The translations under genes were made by a program, and so were the position numbers. A stretch of DNA of 64,000 bases from Fluctibacter corallii (GTDB taxonomy: Bacteria; Pseudomonadota; Gammaproteobacteria; Enterobacterales; Alteromonadaceae), in NCBI RefSeq assembly GCF_025751585.1, contig NZ_JAOWKX010000001.1, positions 248,259 through 312,258 of the forward strand, written 5' to 3'. The notes under the pieces were generated by a model, which ran no database searches, was not told the origin of the DNA, and worked only from the letters and a program-made list of their open reading frames with translations. Shown here piece by piece: positions 1 to 8,708 of this stretch. Position 1 is the stretch's first letter; the number at the start of each line of letters is the position of its first letter.

Positions 1-1378
1 TTTCCACACGTGAAAAGACCAAAATCGTGTCATTCATTTGAAGCGGCAAGTTAGCCTCTTCAACTCCTTCAACTACGTCAGTTAAATCGGTTTGAAGCGC
101 ACGAATGTCTCTATTTCGGTTATACTCACGCAAAATAAGCACATAAGACAAATCGGCATCTTCCAATACATCTCTATGCAGGTTACCCAATAGGTCACCA
201 ATTCGCAGGCCGTTTTTCCACTCATACTTGCCTGGGCGCGCCACCGCACCAATCAACGATACAGACTGGGATACATAAGGTGTTACTTTGGGCACGCGAA
301 TTTCATCCCCACTTCGCACTGTCGATGCAGAATCAGTCAAATCAGCCGTGACTTGAAGTTGTACACCATTAATGAAGCGCTTGATACTAATCGCTTCACC
401 ATAGCCTTCGGGTAACTTCCCTCCCGCCAATGCAATGGCTTCGTTAAGGGTTTTTTCACCCTTTAATTCGTATATTGCAGGACGACGCACCTGACCATCA
501 ATCGTTACCGTATCTTTCACCGGCGGAATAAATACCACGTCCCCTGCTTGCAGCTGAACATCGTCGCTAGAATCACCATGATTGAGTAGATCATATAAAT
601 CAAATGTGGTCACAAGTTTGCCATTACGCTTAAGCTGAATATTACGTAACGATGCAATCTCGCTAACACCGCCACTGGCGAACAGCGCATGGGTGATAGT
701 CGACAACGAACTGACATTGTATGCGCCAGGCTTATACGCCTCGCCCATTACATATACACGCATTGTGCGTAAGTTCCCGAGAGAAACACTGACTTCAACA
801 CCAATAATTTGCTGTTGCATTTTGTTTTTGATTAGCGCTTGTACATCTTCAAACGTTTGTGATGCAACAGAGATGGGCCCTAACTTCGGAACAACAATTT
901 TACCGTCACGGTTCACCACTAGCTCATATTCAGCATTTTCTTTACCAAATAATTGCACCATCAACTGATCTCCGGGACCAATACGATAATCGAGTGGTAC
1001 GGGTAAATCGTCGATGGGTGTGAATGTCATCGGTTCGTGAGCAAAAAGGTCAATACCGTATAGCGATAACTCGCCTTCCTTTTCCTCTTTATTTAGCTCG
1101 TTTGGCTCTACTGGATTGCCAAACTCATCAAAACTGGTGCCACGAGGATACGTTATGCTCTCCTGAGTTAGCTGGGCGTCTTGCGACATTCCACCGAGGC
1201 TGTTGATGCTATCCAAATCAATACCAAACTGTCGAGCGATTTGCTGTTGCTGCGCTCTTGGAAGCTTTTTAAATTGCTCTATTTGCTGAGGTGTTGGAGT
1301 TTGTGCAAAACTGCTGGCACTGATAGTCATGAGTGTGACTGCAACAAACGAAATAAATCGACTCATAAAATTCGACAT
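1..1378 (-). CDS. Polysaccharide export protein with SLBB domains (3' end outside window)
   Basis: Partial gene: I translated it from the minus strand, and the reading frame stays open to the window edge (about 459 codons). The ATG is at 1378. An N-terminal signal peptide ends near SASSFA, followed by a Gln-rich stretch. Next comes a Poly_export-type domain (roughly residues 120-200, with YRIGPGDQLMVQLFG), then SLBB (beta-grasp) segments containing VYVMGEAYKPGAYNV and a second copy near VTIDGQVRRPAIYEL. The family (Wza-like) forms outer-membrane channels or periplasmic connectors for capsule or exopolysaccharide export. The visible part is already longer than classic Wza, suggesting a multi-SLBB variant. 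Partner genes would lie left of the window. Confidence 0.85.
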   Translation of the reverse strand, partial: MSNFMSRFISFVAVTLMTISASSFAQTPTPQQIEQFKKLPRAQQQQIARQFGIDLDSINSLGGMSQDAQLTQESITYPRGTSFDEFGNPVEPNELNKEEKEGELSLYGIDLFAHEPMTFTPIDDLPVPLDYRIGPGDQLMVQLFGKENAEYELVVNRDGKIVVPKLGPISVASQTFEDVQALIKNKMQQQIIGVEVSVSLGNLRTMRVYVMGEAYKPGAYNVSSLSTITHALFASGGVSEIASLRNIQLKRNGKLVTTFDLYDLLNHGDSSDDVQLQAGDVVFIPPVKDTVTIDGQVRRPAIYELKGEKTLNEAIALAGGKLPEGYGEAISIKRFINGVQLQVTADLTDSASTVRSGDEIRVPKVTPYVSQSVSLIGAVARPGKYEWKNGLRIGDLLGNLHRDVLEDADLSYVLILREYNRNRDIRALQTDLTDVVEGVEEANLPLQMNDTILVFSRVE

Positions 1379-1777
1379 TTAGCATCCCTGAAGCGTTAAC
1401 TAGCTTAAAAATACGGTGTTATAAAAATGGTCGCGTATATTAACGCATTTATCTGTCTGTGAAAACGGTTGAAAAGTTCCCATTTCTACGAAAAAAAGCC
1501 ATTCATCGCAATGGGTTTTAACCCTATGTATTTGTTGATTTATTTACCTATTATTTGCATAAACACCCATCCTACCAGATTAACATCTTGACGCATTTCC
1601 TTGTTTTAAGGCGCTAGCTTTAGTATAAAATCGGCAAATTACGTCCGCACGCGGGTGAAATTAGCAACGCAACACTAAGGAAAAATGCGCAATTTTATGC
1701 GATTTTTGCAGTGTATTAACCACGATTTTGACGACAAACGCCTCCATATCCATTAGAGAGGCGCGAAAGGCTTAATA
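1379..1777 (+). promoter_or_regulatory. Divergent intergenic region with candidate promoter for the POT gene
   Basis: This 399-nt region separates the divergent export gene and the peptide transporter. A plausible sigma-70 promoter on the plus strand has -35 TTGTTT at 1601-1606, a 17-nt spacer and -10 TATAAA at 1624-1629, giving a leader of roughly 140 nt. An AAAGG ribosome site lies just before the ATG at 1778. I see no other gene or RNA in the region. The promoter call rests on hexamer match and spacing only. Confidence 0.4.
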
Positions 1778-3298
1778 ATGACAGAAGCAACAAAAACGAA
1801 AGATTTCCTCGGGCATCCGGGTGGACTCTCAACCCTATTTTTTACCGAAATGTGGGAGCGAATGAGCTACTACGGCATGCGTGCACTTCTTGTGCTGTTC
1901 ATGACGGCGAGCATGCAAGAAGGCGGTATGGCAATTACTGTCGCCTCTGCTGCGGCGATTTATGGTTTATATACCGGAGCTGTATATTTCATGGGCTTGC
2001 CTGGAGGTTGGATTGCTGACCGTTTAATCGGTGGCCAACGTGCTGTTATGTATGGCGGTATAATCATCATGGCGGGTCATATTGTTTTGGCCATCCCAAG
2101 TGACGCGACCTTTTTTATCGGCTTAATTCTCGTCGTATTGGGAACGGGTTTATTGAAACCCAATATCGGCGCAATGGTTGGTCAGTTATATGCCAAAGAA
2201 GACCAGCGTCGTGACGCGGGTTACACCATTTATTATATGGGTATAAACATCGGCTCAATGATTGGCTACTTTGTATGCGGTTGGTTACAGGTTGAAAAAG
2301 GGTATCACTGGGCATTTGGAGCCGCTGCGATTGGTATGGGTTTAGGTTTAATTCAATATAAACTGACCTTGAACAAGCTTGAGGGTGCTGGCTCTGAGCC
2401 AACGGTAAAATTGTCTTCTGGCGCAACCAAAAAAGCGTGGACAGCAATCGCCGCGTTTTTGGTTGGCCTTGCTGCTATTACTACCATGATGATGACAGGT
2501 GTAATTACGATTGATCCGGTCACAGTGGCTAAATATGTCGCCGCTGCTATCACTGTTGTATTTCTAGCTTACTATGCTGGTATTTACTTTTTCGGTAATT
2601 TAACCCCAGATGAAAAGAAACAGTTGGGTGCACTCTTTTTGGTTTGTTTGGCATCGATTTTCTTCTGGGCGGGATTTGAACAAGCGGGCTCATCGCTAAA
2701 CTTGTTTGGCCGCGATTATACAGACAGAATGATTGGCACATTTGAAATTCCAACAGCTTGGTTCCAATCAGCCAACTCGATTTTCATTATCATTTTGTCG
2801 CCATTTTTCGCTGCACTGTGGATGAATTTGGGCAAACGCATGATCACTCCGTCATACGGCATTAAGTGCGCTATCGGCTTAATCATCATGGCTTCAGGCT
2901 TCATCGTCATGTTCTTCGCTGCGCAAATTGCAGCAGCAGGCCTTAAAGCCGCGCCATTTTTCTTGGTTGCAACGTACTTCTTGCACACGGTGGGCGAGCT
3001 TTGTCTGAGCCCAGTAGCATTGAGTGCGGTAAGCAAGTTGTCTCCGAAGCGCTTTGCGGGTCAAATGATGGGCGTTTTCGTTCTCACTTATTCAATTGGT
3101 AACGTAGTCGCTGGCTTACTTGCTGGTAGTTTCGATCCAGAAAATGTTGAGCAAATGCCTGGCCTATACATGCAAATTGCATTGTTCAGTATCGCGATCG
3201 GTATCGTGATTGCGCTACTAACAGTCAAAACAAAAGTATGGGAAAAGCTAGCTGAGAAAAAAGACTGCAACCAGAATGTAGAGGGCGCAGCCGCGTAA
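1778..3298 (+). CDS. POT/PTR2-family proton-dependent oligopeptide transporter
   Basis: 506 aa and highly hydrophobic, with about 14 membrane segments as expected of the proton-oligopeptide transporter (POT, MFS) family, which imports di- and tripeptides with protons across the inner membrane. The N-terminus has the family signature region (FFTEMWERMSYYGMRALL, residues 22-39, containing the ExxER-type motif). The second motif, GGWIADRLIGGQRA, follows near residue 76, and the C-terminal half carries GELCLSPVALSAVSKLSP. Length is normal for DtpA/YdgR-type bacterial members. An AAAGG ribosome site 7-8 nt before the ATG supports the start. It is monocistronic, with a strong hairpin terminator directly downstream. 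Exact substrate range cannot be read from sequence. Confidence 0.93.
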   Translation: MTEATKTKDFLGHPGGLSTLFFTEMWERMSYYGMRALLVLFMTASMQEGGMAITVASAAAIYGLYTGAVYFMGLPGGWIADRLIGGQRAVMYGGIIIMAGHIVLAIPSDATFFIGLILVVLGTGLLKPNIGAMVGQLYAKEDQRRDAGYTIYYMGINIGSMIGYFVCGWLQVEKGYHWAFGAAAIGMGLGLIQYKLTLNKLEGAGSEPTVKLSSGATKKAWTAIAAFLVGLAAITTMMMTGVITIDPVTVAKYVAAAITVVFLAYYAGIYFFGNLTPDEKKQLGALFLVCLASIFFWAGFEQAGSSLNLFGRDYTDRMIGTFEIPTAWFQSANSIFIIILSPFFAALWMNLGKRMITPSYGIKCAIGLIIMASGFIVMFFAAQIAAAGLKAAPFFLVATYFLHTVGELCLSPVALSAVSKLSPKRFAGQMMGVFVLTYSIGNVVAGLLAGSFDPENVEQMPGLYMQIALFSIAIGIVIALLTVKTKVWEKLAEKKDCNQNVEGAAA

Positions 3299-3334
3299 AA
3301 ACGGTTTAAACCCCAAACAATTTACTCTAATATT

Positions 3335-3372
3335 ATGCCCAACGTTAGGCGAATAGCCCGTTGGGCATTTTT
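3335..3372 (+). terminator. Intrinsic terminator after the POT transporter gene
   Basis: A 10-bp perfect stem, ATGCCCAACG (3335-3344) with CGTTGGGCAT (3359-3368), encloses a 14-nt loop and runs into a T tract (3367-3371). It ends only about 10 nt before the next start codon at 3381, so the next gene either relies on read-through or has a promoter overlapping the hairpin. Confidence 0.85.
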
Positions 3373-3380
3373 ATATCTAC

Positions 3381-3692
3381 ATGAAATTTTATTTTACTAC
3401 CCGTCATATTCCCGAACTTCAAGGGCTATCAATGGCAGAGCGAATGGAAAAGCTCAAACGCGCCGAAGGCAAACTAACACCACCTGAAAAGCTGCTATTA
3501 AATATATGCAAACTGCTTGTGATTGTGCCCGTGTTTGTGTTTATTCTTAAGTCTAGCGAAAACTGGCTTGCACTGCTTTGGGCTGGATTGTTTATTCTAG
3601 CGTACCCGTTTTTGTTGAAGCCGTTTCAATACAGTATGTGCGCAAAGTACCTCTCTTCTCCGTCCCCCCAAAATAAGAGTAGCGAAGAATGA
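3381..3692 (+). CDS. Small two-TM membrane protein, unknown function
   Basis: 103 aa. A charged N-terminal third (residues 1-40, including [21 protein letters not shown]) precedes two closely spaced hydrophobic segments (about residues 43-58 and 64-80) and a polar Ser/Lys/Glu tail. It resembles small uncharacterised DUF proteins of Alteromonadales (possibly DUF6170), but I cannot confirm the family. The stop codon overlaps the galE ATG by 4 nt (ATGA at 3689-3692), so the two are translationally coupled. The start sits immediately after a terminator T tract and has no clear ribosome site. Function unknown. Confidence 0.75.
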   Translation: MKFYFTTRHIPELQGLSMAERMEKLKRAEGKLTPPEKLLLNICKLLVIVPVFVFILKSSENWLALLWAGLFILAYPFLLKPFQYSMCAKYLSSPSPQNKSSEE

Positions 3693-4705
3693 AAACAGTC
3701 TTAGTCACAGGTGGTGCAGGGTATATTGGTAGTCACACAACGCTGCAATTGCTTGAAAATGGTTACAACGTCGTTGTGCTAGACAACCTGAGCAACGCAT
3801 CAGAAGAATCACTTCGCAGAGTCGAGTCGTTAGCCAAAAGATCGTTATCTTTCATACAAGGCGATATTCGCGACAAGTCCACGCTAGAGCGGGTATTTAC
3901 AGAACACAACATCAATGCGGTTATCCATTTTGCAGGGCTAAAAGCAGTAGGCGAGTCTGTAGAAAAGCCGATGTTATATTACCAAAACAATGTATCTGGT
4001 ACGCTAACATTGTGTGAAGTAATGGCAGCACACAATGTTAAACATATCGTATTTAGTTCCTCAGCAACGGTGTATGGCGACCCAGTTTCACTTCCATTAC
4101 GCGAAGATATGCCAACCGGCGTGCCTACTAACCCATATGGCCAATCTAAATTGATGGTTGAGCATATACTCAAAGATATCGCCAAGGCCGATGCTAATTG
4201 GAATATTGCCCTGTTACGTTATTTTAACCCAGTTGGCGCGCATATTTCTGGTGACTTGGGTGAAGATCCGCAAGGTATTCCAAATAATCTAATGCCGTTT
4301 ATTGCTCAGGTTGCCACAGGAAGACGAGACTCTCTCGCAGTGTTTGGTGACGACTACGACACCGCAGATGGAACAGGCGTAAGAGACTACATCCATGTTG
4401 AAGACCTAGCTAACGGGCATCTTAAAGCACTTGAAAAACTTGAATCGGATGTTGGGTGCGTGACCTACAACTTGGGCACTGGGCAAGGCTACAGTGTTCT
4501 AGACATGGTCAATGCCTTTGAAAAGGCCAGCGGCAAACCCGTTAATTATCATATTGCTCCGCGCCGAAGTGGTGATGTAGCGGCCTGTTATGCAGATGCG
4601 AGTCTAGCTTGGAAAGAACTAAACTGGAAAGCGTCTAAAAGCCTTAAAGAGATGTGTGAAGACACGTGGCGCTGGCAATCTAAAAACCCGATGGGATATA
4701 AATAA
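3689..4705 (+). CDS. galE: UDP-glucose 4-epimerase
   Basis: 338 aa, the normal size for GalE. This cytoplasmic NAD-dependent short-chain dehydrogenase interconverts UDP-glucose and UDP-galactose, feeding galactose metabolism and surface polysaccharide synthesis. Visible hallmarks are the Rossmann motif GGAGYIGSH at residues 7-15, the catalytic Ser region FSSSATVYG near residue 122, the catalytic Tyr-Lys pair in NPYGQSK near residue 146, and the substrate-binding [10 protein letters not shown]. It overlaps the preceding small membrane-protein gene by 4 nt and is followed by a terminator. With the export gene at the left edge, a role in exopolysaccharide supply is plausible but inferred. Confidence 0.96.
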   Translation: MKTVLVTGGAGYIGSHTTLQLLENGYNVVVLDNLSNASEESLRRVESLAKRSLSFIQGDIRDKSTLERVFTEHNINAVIHFAGLKAVGESVEKPMLYYQNNVSGTLTLCEVMAAHNVKHIVFSSSATVYGDPVSLPLREDMPTGVPTNPYGQSKLMVEHILKDIAKADANWNIALLRYFNPVGAHISGDLGEDPQGIPNNLMPFIAQVATGRRDSLAVFGDDYDTADGTGVRDYIHVEDLANGHLKALEKLESDVGCVTYNLGTGQGYSVLDMVNAFEKASGKPVNYHIAPRRSGDVAACYADASLAWKELNWKASKSLKEMCEDTWRWQSKNPMGYK

Positions 4706-4709
4706 TGTA

Positions 4710-4736
4710 AAAATCCCGCATAAAAAGCGGGATTTC
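4710..4736 (+). terminator. Intrinsic terminator after galE
   Basis: The stem AAATCCCGC (4711-4719) with GCGGGATTT (4727-4735) has a short A-rich loop. It is close to symmetrical, with A and T runs on both sides, so it may also act on minus-strand transcripts that read past mlaA (which ends at 4812). Confidence 0.8.
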
Positions 4737-4811
4737 ATATCGCGTTAGACAAGGTGAGTGAATGTTGTTGCCTGTCTCTATTGATGAGCCAAGGCACAAA
4801 ATTCAACAGCG

Positions 4812-5597
4812 CTAAAGCTCATCAAGAAGCGCGTCTATCTCCTCAAGCTCTTCTTCACTTTCGTTTGGTGCCATCTCTGGCACTTCATCTTCGCCCGCTT
4901 GACCATCAGTCACTTTAAACGTCAAATTCTGAAAATACGCATTCTTTACAAAAGTATAAGGGTCGAGGGATTGTTCGAGCATCTGCTCCTGCTCTATGAG
5001 CGCGGCGCGTGTCTCAATGGCTTTAATCCCTGCTCGCATAAATGACAAATAGAAGTTCAAGTCTGCTAAAGGGAAGTATGCGCTGTCGACAATATCCCCA
5101 GCACCAGATCGCACATCGTTCGGTCCTAATGCTGGGATCATCAAATATGGTCCAGTCTCAACGCCATATACACCAAGTACTTCTCCAAAGTCTTCGTCTT
5201 TAACCTCAAGGCCAATTTCAGTCGCGACATCGAAAGCGCCTAGTATTCCCACCGTAGAGTTAAGCACAAAACGCCCTATACTCACCAATGAGTCATCGAC
5301 TTTGCCTTGCAATAAGTTGTTTACCGTATTAGCAGGTTCCTCAAGGTTTTCGGCCATATTTAGCAGCCCTGTTCGAGCAAAACCTGGCATATAGTCAACG
5401 TAGGCGACAGTCACAGGGCGTAACACATGCTTGTCTAATACGTCGTAGTTAAAATCCCATAGCTCGCGGTTGACGCTTTCGAATGGGTCTTTCGGATCCG
5501 CGTGTTGCTCAGCCTGTTCCTGCACAGATGAGTTTGAGGCACACCCTGTTAATACCAACAAAAACATCAACGCCGTAATGCGCAATACTGATTTCAA
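4812..5597 (-). CDS. mlaA: MlaA/VacJ outer-membrane phospholipid-trafficking lipoprotein
   Basis: 261 aa. The lipobox LVLTGCAS near residues 15-22 marks a lipoprotein signal peptide. The mature region has the VacJ signature DPFESVNRELWDFNYDVLDKHVLRP and the later segment VLGVYGVETGPYLMIPALGPND. MlaA sits in the outer membrane with porins and passes mislocalised phospholipids from the outer leaflet to MlaC for return to the inner membrane. The acidic C-terminal tail (rich in Glu, ending EELEEIDALLDEL) extends beyond the conserved domain. The start codon is TTG, supported by an AAGGAG site 5 nt upstream. The other mla genes are not adjacent, as is usual for mlaA. Confidence 0.93.
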   Translation of the reverse strand: MKSVLRITALMFLLVLTGCASNSSVQEQAEQHADPKDPFESVNRELWDFNYDVLDKHVLRPVTVAYVDYMPGFARTGLLNMAENLEEPANTVNNLLQGKVDDSLVSIGRFVLNSTVGILGAFDVATEIGLEVKDEDFGEVLGVYGVETGPYLMIPALGPNDVRSGAGDIVDSAYFPLADLNFYLSFMRAGIKAIETRAALIEQEQMLEQSLDPYTFVKNAYFQNLTFKVTDGQAGEDEVPEMAPNESEEELEEIDALLDEL

Positions 5598-5725
5598 AAT
5601 AACTCCTTATCTATGATACGTTGCGCACTGAGTGCGATTTATGACTCTGTTCCGACAAAGCATGCTGAAACACCGACCAACATGCTTAAAACAATACAAC
5701 AATCGGCAGAAAATTAGGTTAAGCG

Positions 5726-6196
5726 TTAGTAACCCGCACTCGTCGCATTGGGATTAACATGTTTAATCCCTTTCATTTTCTCTGCCAATTCAGCTGGCAT
5801 ATATTCTTCATCGTGCTTCGCTAACACTTCTTCTGCGACGATCACGTTGCTTCCTTCTAGTCTGCCTGTCGCAACGATTCCCTGCCCTTCACGGAATAAA
5901 TCGGGTAGTAGCCCTTCATATACAACCGTGACTTTAGGGCCGGTATCGACCAAATCAAACCGCACAGCAAGTGAGTTTTCATCTCTTACTACGCTGCCGG
6001 GTACAACCATTCCCCCAATGCGCAAACGCTGACCTACAGCGGGTGTATGCCCTTCTTTACCTTCAATTATCTCTGATGGCGTATAAAAAAGATCAATATT
6101 CTGATTCAGTGCATACAACATGGTTGCAACAGCAGCACCGAAAATAAGAATAACTGCAGAAAATGATAGTAGACGCTTTTGACGACGTGTGATCAT
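5726..6196 (-). CDS. ccmE: Cytochrome c maturation heme chaperone CcmE
   Basis: 156 aa. The protein has an N-terminal basic tail and one membrane anchor ([27 protein letters not shown]), then a periplasmic OB-fold. The heme-binding His lies in [11 protein letters not shown] near residue 127, with the partner Tyr four residues later. CcmE accepts heme from CcmABCD and passes it to the CcmF lyase. I chose the ATG at 6196 because AAGGA lies 9 nt upstream; an in-frame TTG at 6205 is too close to that site. It is the last gene of the ccm run here: the next gene is mlaA, 128 nt away, rather than ccmF. Confidence 0.95.
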   Translation of the reverse strand: MITRRQKRLLSFSAVILIFGAAVATMLYALNQNIDLFYTPSEIIEGKEGHTPAVGQRLRIGGMVVPGSVVRDENSLAVRFDLVDTGPKVTVVYEGLLPDLFREGQGIVATGRLEGSNVIVAEEVLAKHDEEYMPAELAEKMKGIKHVNPNATSAGY

Positions 6197-6252
6197 GTCG
6201 GACAATCCTTATAAATGTAAAATTCAGTGTGTCATGGCCAAGTTTCAACGGA

Positions 6253-6468
6253 TTATGCTTCTTGCTCACTCCGTTGTTTGTCTTTCATTGCTGCAATGCG
6301 TGCTTTACGCTTAACTTCATCGTGAACGTAGTGCTTTAGCGATTTGCGCTGATATAGGCTTTCACCAATAATCATCAGCATGGCGACAATACTCACGCCG
6401 AATGCCAACCAGACAAAAAAACCATAACCGCCCATCGCGATGAAATCTGAAAAACTTGAAAAATGCAC
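6253..6468 (-). CDS. ccmD: Heme exporter protein CcmD
   Basis: 71 aa from the GTG at 6468. It is a small single-span protein with the family motif FIAMGGYGFFVWLAFG near the N-terminus, followed by a basic cytoplasmic tail (KHYVHDEVKRKARIAAM). CcmD stabilises the CcmABC complex and helps release holo-CcmE. An upstream in-frame GTG (6489) would give a 78-aa product overlapping ccmC. The AAGGAG site 7 nt before the 6468 GTG favours the shorter form, which leaves a 4-nt gap after the ccmC stop. Confidence 0.9.
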   Translation of the reverse strand: MHFSSFSDFIAMGGYGFFVWLAFGVSIVAMLMIIGESLYQRKSLKHYVHDEVKRKARIAAMKDKQRSEQEA

Positions 6469-6472
6469 GGGC

Positions 6473-7216
6473 CTACTCCTTATCTTCACGCATTAACGCA
6501 ATTACCCACGGGCGATGTGCCTCACGTCGAATAATTTCATTTTGAAGACGTAGCAACGTAACGTAACCAATGTACATTGCCATACCAAATAAACTGATTA
6601 GCAAAGGCCATAGCATCTCTGTTGCAATCGAAGGCTTTGCAAATTTACTGATTGTGGCACCTTGATGCAGGGTGTTCCACCACTCCACAGAAAAATGAAT
6701 AATAGGTAAATTGACCACGCCAACGATAGCCATTACACCAGCAGCTTTACCCGCTTGTTGTTTATCATCGAAAGACTTATACAGCGCAATCACGCCTAAG
6801 TACAAGAACAATAAAATGAGTTCAGACGTTAAGCGGGCATCCCATACCCACCACGTCCCCCACATAGGCTTACCCCATGCAGCGCCAGTAAACAGCGCCA
6901 CGAACGTGACCACCGCGCCGACGGGCGCAATAGCAATCATGGTCATAAATGCAGGGCGAATTTGCCAAACCAGACCAATAAACGCCGCGATAGCCATAGC
7001 GCTGTATGCGCCCATAGACATTAATGCACTGGGTACATGAATATAGATGATTCGAAATGAATCTCCTTGCTGGTAATCAGCAGGGGCAAACAAAAGCCCC
7101 CAAGCAAAACCTGCCACAAGTGCAATGAGAGCTGAAATTCCAAACCAAGGTAATAGTGTTTGACTTAACTTATACGCTTCTTCTGTTTTTGCGTAAGGAT
7201 GTAACCACTTCCACAT
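6473..7216 (-). CDS. ccmC: Heme exporter/handling protein CcmC
   Basis: 247 aa with six predicted membrane spans. The tryptophan-rich WWD signature is visible as WGTWWVWDARLTSELILLFLYLG near residue 120. Conserved periplasmic His residues flank it (IIYIHVPSALMSMG near residue 59 and IHFSVEWWNTLHQG near 172). CcmC presents heme to CcmE in the periplasmic leaflet. The ATG at 7216 directly abuts the ccmB stop at 7217, consistent with one operon. Confidence 0.96.
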   Translation of the reverse strand: MWKWLHPYAKTEEAYKLSQTLLPWFGISALIALVAGFAWGLLFAPADYQQGDSFRIIYIHVPSALMSMGAYSAMAIAAFIGLVWQIRPAFMTMIAIAPVGAVVTFVALFTGAAWGKPMWGTWWVWDARLTSELILLFLYLGVIALYKSFDDKQQAGKAAGVMAIVGVVNLPIIHFSVEWWNTLHQGATISKFAKPSIATEMLWPLLISLFGMAMYIGYVTLLRLQNEIIRREAHRPWVIALMREDKE

Positions 7217-7885
7217 TTAATTTTGACTCACTCGTAAAGCAAAAGCTGTTGCCGCCGGCGACAGTGCCAACGCCAATAAAAACAACGCCGCTATAATACC
7301 CAGTTGACCATTGTAAGGTAAAGATAAAGCGGCAGCATCCACGGCTGATGTTGCGAATATTAATAATGGAATAAATATAGGCAACAAAAGCAATGATAAC
7401 AGTACGCCGCCCCGCTGAAGCCCCACGGTTAAAGCAACGGCAATTGCGCCGATTAAGCTTAAAATGGGGGTGCCTAACAAAAGCGTCGCTATTAGAGAAA
7501 CGTACATGGCTTCTGTAAGGTTCAAAAACAAGGCGAGAATAGGAGATAGAATAAGTAAAGGTAACGTTGTACTTAGCCAATGGGCAGCAACTTTTACCAA
7601 CACAACCCACGATAACGATGCACCGCTTAACATCAACTGTTCGAGTGAGCCATCTTGAAAATCTTCTCTGAATAGCCGGTCCATTCCCAACAAAGACGAT
7701 AACAACGCAGCCACCCATATTACTCCAGGCCCCACCTTTTGCAGGGTTTCTGGACCAGGACCGATACCCAATGGAAATAGCGTAATGACCAAAAGGAAAA
7801 ACATGATCGGCTGCAACAACTCTGCGCGCTGCTTATAAGCCAGAGCCAAATCACGTTGAAACAATGAAATCAAAGGGTGTGTCAT
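7217..7885 (-). CDS. ccmB: Heme exporter membrane protein CcmB
   Basis: 222 aa with six predicted membrane segments, normal for the family. It starts with the typical N-terminal helix FQRDLALAYKQRAELLQPIMFF, then FPLGIGPGPETLQKVGPGVIWVAALL. CcmB pairs with the ATPase CcmA in the ABC-type complex that drives heme release from CcmC-CcmE. The ATG overlaps the ccmA stop by 4 nt (ATGA at 7882-7885), so the two genes are translationally coupled. Confidence 0.95.
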   Translation of the reverse strand: MTHPLISLFQRDLALAYKQRAELLQPIMFFLLVITLFPLGIGPGPETLQKVGPGVIWVAALLSSLLGMDRLFREDFQDGSLEQLMLSGASLSWVVLVKVAAHWLSTTLPLLILSPILALFLNLTEAMYVSLIATLLLGTPILSLIGAIAVALTVGLQRGGVLLSLLLLPIFIPLLIFATSAVDAAALSLPYNGQLGIIAALFLLALALSPAATAFALRVSQN

Positions 7886-8511
7886 ATGCGGTACTCCAGC
7901 GCTAATTCCCGTACCGGAATTGATAACGCTAAATCTTGGTGTGACGTCATTATCACTCCGCCACCTTTTGCAGTATGCTCGACTAAACGCGCTTTTAAAA
8001 GTGCTATGCCTTGCACATCAAGCGCCGTAAAAGGTTCATCAAGCACCCACATATCTGCATGATTTTTTAGCCACAGGCGTGCAAGTGCAACGCGGCGCTG
8101 CTGGCCGGCAGATAAACTTGAAACAGGCAAGGTTTCTAAGCCCACCAATCCCAGTTCGTCTAGCACGCTAACGATATGATCGTCTCTGACAGATATCTGA
8201 TGTTGTTTGCACCAATGACGCAAATTCTCCAGCGGACTGAAATGCGTATTCAAGCCAAGCTTGTGACCAAAGTAAACCAAATGATGGTGAAATACATCGT
8301 AATGGCTACGAATACAGTTGTCTCGGTAGGTAACCGAACCAGTATCAGGTGTAGAGAGCCCCACTAAAATTCGGATAAGCGACGTCTTTCCCGCCCCGTT
8401 AGGACCTCGAATGTATAGAACATCAGACGGTTCAACAGCCAGCGAAATATCATCAAATAGTAGACGATCCCGTTTACTGCAACTTAAGTGATGGCCAGAT
8501 AGTAAAGACAA
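7882..8511 (-). CDS. ccmA: Heme exporter ATP-binding protein CcmA
   Basis: 209 aa, a compact ABC ATPase. Walker A is GPNGAGKTSL near residue 38, the signature loop is SLSAGQQRRVALARL near 130, and Walker B is MWVLDEPFTALD near 154, followed by the switch His in MTSHQD. It powers the CcmABCD complex that releases heme-loaded CcmE. This is the first gene of the ccmABCDE operon. The start codon appears to be TTG at 8511, with AGG about 5 nt upstream and no better in-frame ATG. The upstream gene is divergent. Confidence 0.95.
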   Translation of the reverse strand: MSLLSGHHLSCSKRDRLLFDDISLAVEPSDVLYIRGPNGAGKTSLIRILVGLSTPDTGSVTYRDNCIRSHYDVFHHHLVYFGHKLGLNTHFSPLENLRHWCKQHQISVRDDHIVSVLDELGLVGLETLPVSSLSAGQQRRVALARLWLKNHADMWVLDEPFTALDVQGIALLKARLVEHTAKGGGVIMTSHQDLALSIPVRELALEYRI

Positions 8512-8708
8512 ACGACCTATTAACCCCGTAAATTAGGATGAAAAAACGGCGCGGATCTTAGCACATGAGTCAAACCCAGTCTTATAAAAAAGCGTGAAAT
8601 ATCATGCAAAAATATGTAAAAAAATATATTGCATTGATGTAGTTCAAACAGACGTAAAGGTTTATGCTAAGAAAATGCCATTAACATTATTTTATTTGTG
8701 GGTATAGC

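Noticed and set aside
1588..1629. Promoter with -35 TTGACG at 1588 and -10 at 1624
   Set aside because: The 30-nt spacer is far too long; the TTGTTT at 1601 with a 17-nt spacer is the better match.
7170..7718. 182-aa minus-strand ORF overlapping ccmB
   Set aside because: It lies in another frame of the clear ccmB gene and has no recognisable features.
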